16,022 nucleotides of DNA from Bacteroidales bacterium UBA3844 (GTDB taxonomy: Bacteria; Bacteroidota; Bacteroidia; Bacteroidales; Paludibacteraceae). Shown piece after piece: positions 12,998 to 16,022 of the stretch. A program made the position numbers and the translations under genes. Location: contig DGHQ01000012.1 of assembly GCA_002392915.1 (NCBI GenBank), positions 50,210 through 66,231 of the forward strand, in the 5' to 3' direction. The first letter of the stretch is position 1. The number at the start of each line of letters is the position of its first letter. The notes under the pieces were generated by a model. The model was given only the letters and a program-made list of their open reading frames with translations. It ran no database searches and was not told where the DNA came from.

Positions 12998-15652
12998 TTA
13001 TCTTCCATATTTTTTGTTCAGTTTGGCAACTTTGTCGCAAAGGAATTTGTCGTTGTTTAGTTCCTCTACTGTTTTGTGCATACGGTAGCACCAATAGTTG
13101 TCTGGATTTCCTGGGTCGTTGATTCTTTCTTTGAATGTTTTGTCCCAACGGATATTGCCATCGAGTGCCATCCAATCTTGTATTGGAAGAATCACCCACA
13201 TGGCTGGAGATCCCAGATGCGACGCGATGATTTTTTCGCACACCCAAGGTTCGCAGAATAGTGGCGCGTCGCCATATTCATGCAGATAATTGTTGAAATA
13301 TCTTTGTGTCTTTTCTTTGTCTTCCTCCCACCAAGCTCGCATAGTGCTCATGTCGTGGGTGGACGTCGTGCAGACACTACGATAAGGGGTCTTCTCCAAA
13401 TGTCCGAACTCTACATTGAATTCTTTTGGCATACGTTGAATCTCCAACGAAAGAATACCCAATTTATCCATCACTTCAGGGACACATGCTGGCACCATAC
13501 CTAGGTCTTCTCCACAACACATCATTGTTGTGCTGTGAACCAATGTTGGCAGTTTTTTCATTGCCTGTTCTGCCCAGAATGAGTTGTGTCGCTCAAAATA
13601 GAAATAGTTGTACAGACGGTTGATCTTGTCTTGCATTTGTGAATCCAACATTTTGTAGGCTTCACTATTCTGCACTGTGATGCGTGGGTGATATTTTGTA
13701 GGGTCTTGATAATCACGTACAAACAACACTTGACATAGCAGGTTCATTAAACCGTCGCGTATTTTTTTCTCGGCATTCGTGCTGTATGGAAGCAACGTCT
13801 TGATTTTGCGTTGTGAATCGACTTCCTTGCGTAATTTATATTTGCCGTCGACAGAGACAAGATATTTTTGCTTGACTAGTAGCTCGTCACCGTCGAACAG
13901 ATGTCGCAATATCTCATCGTCTGTGTTTGGATTGCAGAATTTTTCCTCGTCAAATTCAATTCCAAACGACTCTATTTCTTCTTTTGTCATCGGCAAAGCT
14001 GGAGCGAACTGTCCAAGCAATCCCCAGACGCAATCCTTCGGTATACGGAATATGCGGAAGAATCCAAGTATATGGTCGATTCTGTATGCGTCGAAATAGT
14101 CCGACATTTTATTGAATCGGGTTCTCCACCATGCATAGTCGTCTTTCTGCATCTCTTTCCAATTGTAGATCGGGAATCCCCAGTTCTGACCATAGATTGA
14201 AAAATCGTCAGGCGGAGCACCTGCGCTGCCGTTGCAGTCGAACAATTTTGGATATTGCCACACGTCTACACTATTCAGATCCATGCCGATAGGAATGTCT
14301 CCCTTCAACGCTATTCCGATGCTATGACAGTATGCCACGGCTTTTTTCAGCTGACGGTCGAGATGGAACTGCAGGTAGTAGTAGAATGTGATCTTTGGAT
14401 AAGCCACGCTCTGTTTGTCGCAGAGAGCCGACATTTTTCCATCTGTATAGTTGGCGTAGTCGCCCCATTGAGATGTCTCGCATGTGCCGAATTTGTCACG
14501 CAGGTATGAGAATGCAGCATACGGACGAAGCCAATGCATGTTGGCGTCGTAGAATGCTTTGAACTCTTTGCTTTTAAGGACGTCGTTTTTATCTCTCTCA
14601 AACATGGTCTGGAGAATATTCATCTTCCATTCCATCACCTTTTCATAGTCGACGGTTTCAAGCGCGTTAAGCTCGTTGCGCATCTTGTCGTAGTCGTACT
14701 TGTTGGGCACTTCTCCACACTCTTCAATTGAAATATACATTGGATGGAGAGCGAATGTGGAAATGGCGCTGTATGGATATGAATCTTTCCAGGTGTGCTG
14801 ACTTGTGGTGTCGTTGATTGGCAGAGTCTGGATGATTCGTAATCCCATGGCTTTTGCCAGGTCGGCAAACGGTTTCAGGTCGGCGAACTCACCGCATCCG
14901 AAACTTTTTTTCGTGCGAAGCGAGAATACCGGAATAGCCACACCCGCTCCTTTGAAATTCGGCAAGTGGAAGTTTGGAACGCCATCGTTCACAATCACAA
15001 GGGAATAGCTGCCTTTGGGCAACTTGAATTTACGGTTGTCACCGTCTTCCCATGCAAGAATGGCTTTAGTCATTTTGTCTCTGATGACGTATTTGTATTC
15101 AGCTGTTTTCTTCAGTTTGCTTCCCTCCGCCACACACCACATGTATGGAGCACCGGCGCAAGAGAGCTCCATCGCTTCGTCTTCTTTCCATTTACCCCAC
15201 TGGCTTTGGTCTCCAATCAGGCATAGTTCATGCTCGGTGAGCAAGTTTGGCATAGAGACGGAAAAGATGGTCGGCAGACTTTTCTTTGGCATTTCGAAAT
15301 TGGTGGCATGATGGCACACAGCTTCAGTGAACACTTTTGTGTTCATGATGTTTTTAGAGAAGTCAGTAACACCGTATTTGTCGATGATGGCGATTTTTGT
15401 ATTTTGTTTGGTGACAAATTCAATTTTTCTCGACATCCAAGGCTCTTGGCGAGTCTCCTCACCGATCTTATAGAAATAGGAATACCTGACATTGCTGCGG
15501 TTGAGGTTGATAGTCAGCACCCATCCTTCTGATGTTTCCATCATTGGAAGTGCGTTCTCTTCAGTGAATCCAAGCTCGTTGCATGCACCCACAATATATA
15601 TTTGGTCGGCGATCACACCGTCTGCTTTCAATATGAATGTTATTTGCGACAT
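12998..15652 (-). CDS. malQ: 4-alpha-glucanotransferase (amylomaltase, GH77) with two N-terminal starch-binding modules
   Basis: Cytoplasmic disproportionating enzyme that moves maltosyl/glucan segments between alpha-1,4-glucans and releases glucose, acting in starch, maltodextrin or glycogen use. 884 residues, longer than E. coli MalQ (about 690) because of two N-terminal CBM20-like beta-sandwich modules, about 1-100 and 125-225; this is the plant DPE2-type layout common in Bacteroidales. The GH77 domain spans about 235-884. Catalytic residues are visible: nucleophile Asp526 in YRIDHILG, acid/base Glu715 in CCGEDLG, and Asp767 in TSTHDMST. No signal peptide. The ATG at 15652 is preceded by AAGGAG five bases upstream, the best Shine-Dalgarno in the window. 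It is a single-gene unit facing the DUF445 gene. Its promoter has a clear -7 box but no -33 box, with a palindrome upstream, suggesting activator control (inference). Confidence 0.95.
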   Translation of the reverse strand: MSQITFILKADGVIADQIYIVGACNELGFTEENALPMMETSEGWVLTINLNRSNVRYSYFYKIGEETRQEPWMSRKIEFVTKQNTKIAIIDKYGVTDFSKNIMNTKVFTEAVCHHATNFEMPKKSLPTIFSVSMPNLLTEHELCLIGDQSQWGKWKEDEAMELSCAGAPYMWCVAEGSKLKKTAEYKYVIRDKMTKAILAWEDGDNRKFKLPKGSYSLVIVNDGVPNFHLPNFKGAGVAIPVFSLRTKKSFGCGEFADLKPFADLAKAMGLRIIQTLPINDTTSQHTWKDSYPYSAISTFALHPMYISIEECGEVPNKYDYDKMRNELNALETVDYEKVMEWKMNILQTMFERDKNDVLKSKEFKAFYDANMHWLRPYAAFSYLRDKFGTCETSQWGDYANYTDGKMSALCDKQSVAYPKITFYYYLQFHLDRQLKKAVAYCHSIGIALKGDIPIGMDLNSVDVWQYPKLFDCNGSAGAPPDDFSIYGQNWGFPIYNWKEMQKDDYAWWRTRFNKMSDYFDAYRIDHILGFFRIFRIPKDCVWGLLGQFAPALPMTKEEIESFGIEFDEEKFCNPNTDDEILRHLFDGDELLVKQKYLVSVDGKYKLRKEVDSQRKIKTLLPYSTNAEKKIRDGLMNLLCQVLFVRDYQDPTKYHPRITVQNSEAYKMLDSQMQDKINRLYNYFYFERHNSFWAEQAMKKLPTLVHSTTMMCCGEDLGMVPACVPEVMDKLGILSLEIQRMPKEFNVEFGHLEKTPYRSVCTTSTHDMSTMRAWWEEDKEKTQRYFNNYLHEYGDAPLFCEPWVCEKIIASHLGSPAMWVILPIQDWMALDGNIRWDKTFKERINDPGNPDNYWCYRMHKTVEELNNDKFLCDKVAKLNKKYGR

Positions 15653-15657
15653 AAAAT

Positions 15658-15663
15658 CTCCTT
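15658..15663 (-). promoter_or_regulatory. Strong Shine-Dalgarno of malQ
   Basis: AAGGAG on the minus strand, 5 nt before the ATG at 15652. Other genes in the window show only weak or no such site, so malQ is probably well translated and its start codon is secure. Confidence 0.75.
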
Positions 15664-15688
15664 TCTGCTATTGAATAATAGGATATGC

Positions 15689-15696
15689 CAAAGTTA
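15689..15696 (-). promoter_or_regulatory. -7 box of the malQ promoter, no -33 box
   Basis: TAACTTTG on the minus strand matches TAnnTTTG. No TTTG lies 18-21 bp upstream, unlike most other promoters in this window. The start site would be near 15683, about 30 nt before the malQ ATG. Confidence 0.5.
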
Positions 15697-15727
15697 AGCA
15701 TTTTCTAAAAGAATTTTGAGTTTAATG

Positions 15728-15744
15728 ATGCAAAACTTTTGCAT
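15728..15744. promoter_or_regulatory. 17-bp perfect palindrome, candidate regulator-binding site for malQ
   Basis: ATGCAAAA (15728-15735), one central base, TTTTGCAT (15737-15744). The one-base centre argues against an RNA hairpin and for a dimeric DNA-binding protein. It is centred about 53 bp upstream of the inferred malQ start site, a position typical of activators. Sites of the form GCAAA-n-TTTGC are common for LacI-family sugar regulators, but the regulator is unknown. Confidence 0.45.
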
Positions 15745-15811
15745 GAAAGTTGAAAAACACAAGTCTGCGATAAGTTTCGGCATATAAGGCGCATATTTTT
15801 GCGTTTTCGTG

Positions 15812-15843
15812 TTTGCTCAGTTGAAAAATACTTTGTAGTTTTG
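15812..15843 (+). promoter_or_regulatory. Rightward promoter for a gene beyond the window
   Basis: TTTG (15812-15815), a 20-bp spacer and TAGTTTTG (15836-15843) match the Bacteroides consensus. The start site would be near 15849. The transcript would carry at least about 170 nt before any gene visible at the edge, a long leader compared with 15-55 nt for other units here. Confidence 0.6.
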
Positions 15844-16022
15844 CAGCAAATTATCGGAAAATTTGGGTAATCACTCACTACTTTTTACACCTTGTAAAAG
15901 ATGCGAAAAATATTTGAAAGAGAATTACACATAATATTATGCTGATAATTAATGATATATAGGGAAAACTTTACGAAGCCTTTAAAAGGGATTTAATATC
16001 ACTAGTGTCTCTTAAAAAATGT

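Larger units (their letters stand above)
15653..16022. other. 370-bp intergenic region at the right edge
   Basis: Contains the malQ ribosome site, its -7 box and an upstream palindrome, plus a rightward promoter (each annotated separately). From about 15850 to the edge no gene or RNA could be recognised. An ATG at 16019-16021 is the last codon in the window and might begin the next rightward gene, but this cannot be judged. A 12-bp AT-rich palindrome CATAATATTATG at 15930-15941 has no evident role. Confidence 0.6.

Noticed and set aside
13987..14220. Several frames of 60-106 codons on either strand within the malQ region
   Set aside because: All overlap the continuous GH77 coding frame and show no family features.
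15930..15941. 12-bp palindrome CATAATATTATG
   Set aside because: A short AT-only core palindrome is expected by chance in such AT-rich DNA; no T-tract or gene is positioned to use it.

Overview
The window looks like chromosomal DNA from an anaerobic member of the Bacteroidales (Bacteroides/Prevotella-like). The evidence is the gene families present (a Frd/Sdh complex with a five-helix cytochrome b, an SLBB export protein paired with a Wzz-type protein, a GH77 enzyme with starch-binding modules), the near absence of Shine-Dalgarno sequences, and five complete matches to the Bacteroides promoter pattern TTTG-N19/20-TAnnTTTG (a sixth faces out of the right edge). The genus cannot be fixed from the sequence alone. 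No mobile element, CRISPR array or phage gene is visible.

Layout, left to right. (1) 1-1947, minus strand: the 5' part of a fumarate reductase/succinate dehydrogenase operon, cytochrome b subunit (frdC/sdhC) followed by the flavoprotein (frdA/sdhA), which runs off the left edge; the iron-sulfur subunit is expected beyond it. (2) 1948-2480: an AT-rich divergent promoter region. (3) 2481-5499, plus strand: a DASS/SLC13 sodium-coupled anion symporter, then an outer-membrane porin-like protein resembling DcaP-type porins, separated by a terminator-like hairpin that touches the porin start codon. (4) 5648-5917: rpsO with its own promoter and terminator. (5) 6046-7725, minus: an unusual ketoacyl synthase fused to a half-length, cysteine-less ketoacyl-synthase-like domain. 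(6) 7803-7958, minus: a tRNA-Asp/tRNA-Thr operon. (7) 8133-11782, minus: a two-gene polysaccharide export operon, a six-SLBB outer-membrane export protein followed by a Wzz-family chain-length protein. (8) 11986-12915, plus: a DUF445 membrane protein. (9) 12998-15652, minus: 4-alpha-glucanotransferase (malQ) with two N-terminal CBM20-like modules. (10) 15653-16022: intergenic, with a candidate operator for malQ and a rightward promoter for a gene beyond the window.

How the genes fit together: Frd makes succinate from fumarate at the inner membrane. The divergent DASS symporter and DcaP-like porin are plausible inner- and outer-membrane passages for C4-dicarboxylates, so the left third may be a small dicarboxylate-handling neighbourhood (inference). 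The remaining genes are mostly independent transcription units. The most unusual items are the ketoacyl-synthase fusion, the His- and Cys-rich porin behind a terminator-like hairpin, and the SLBB/Wzz pair with no glycosyltransferases beside it.
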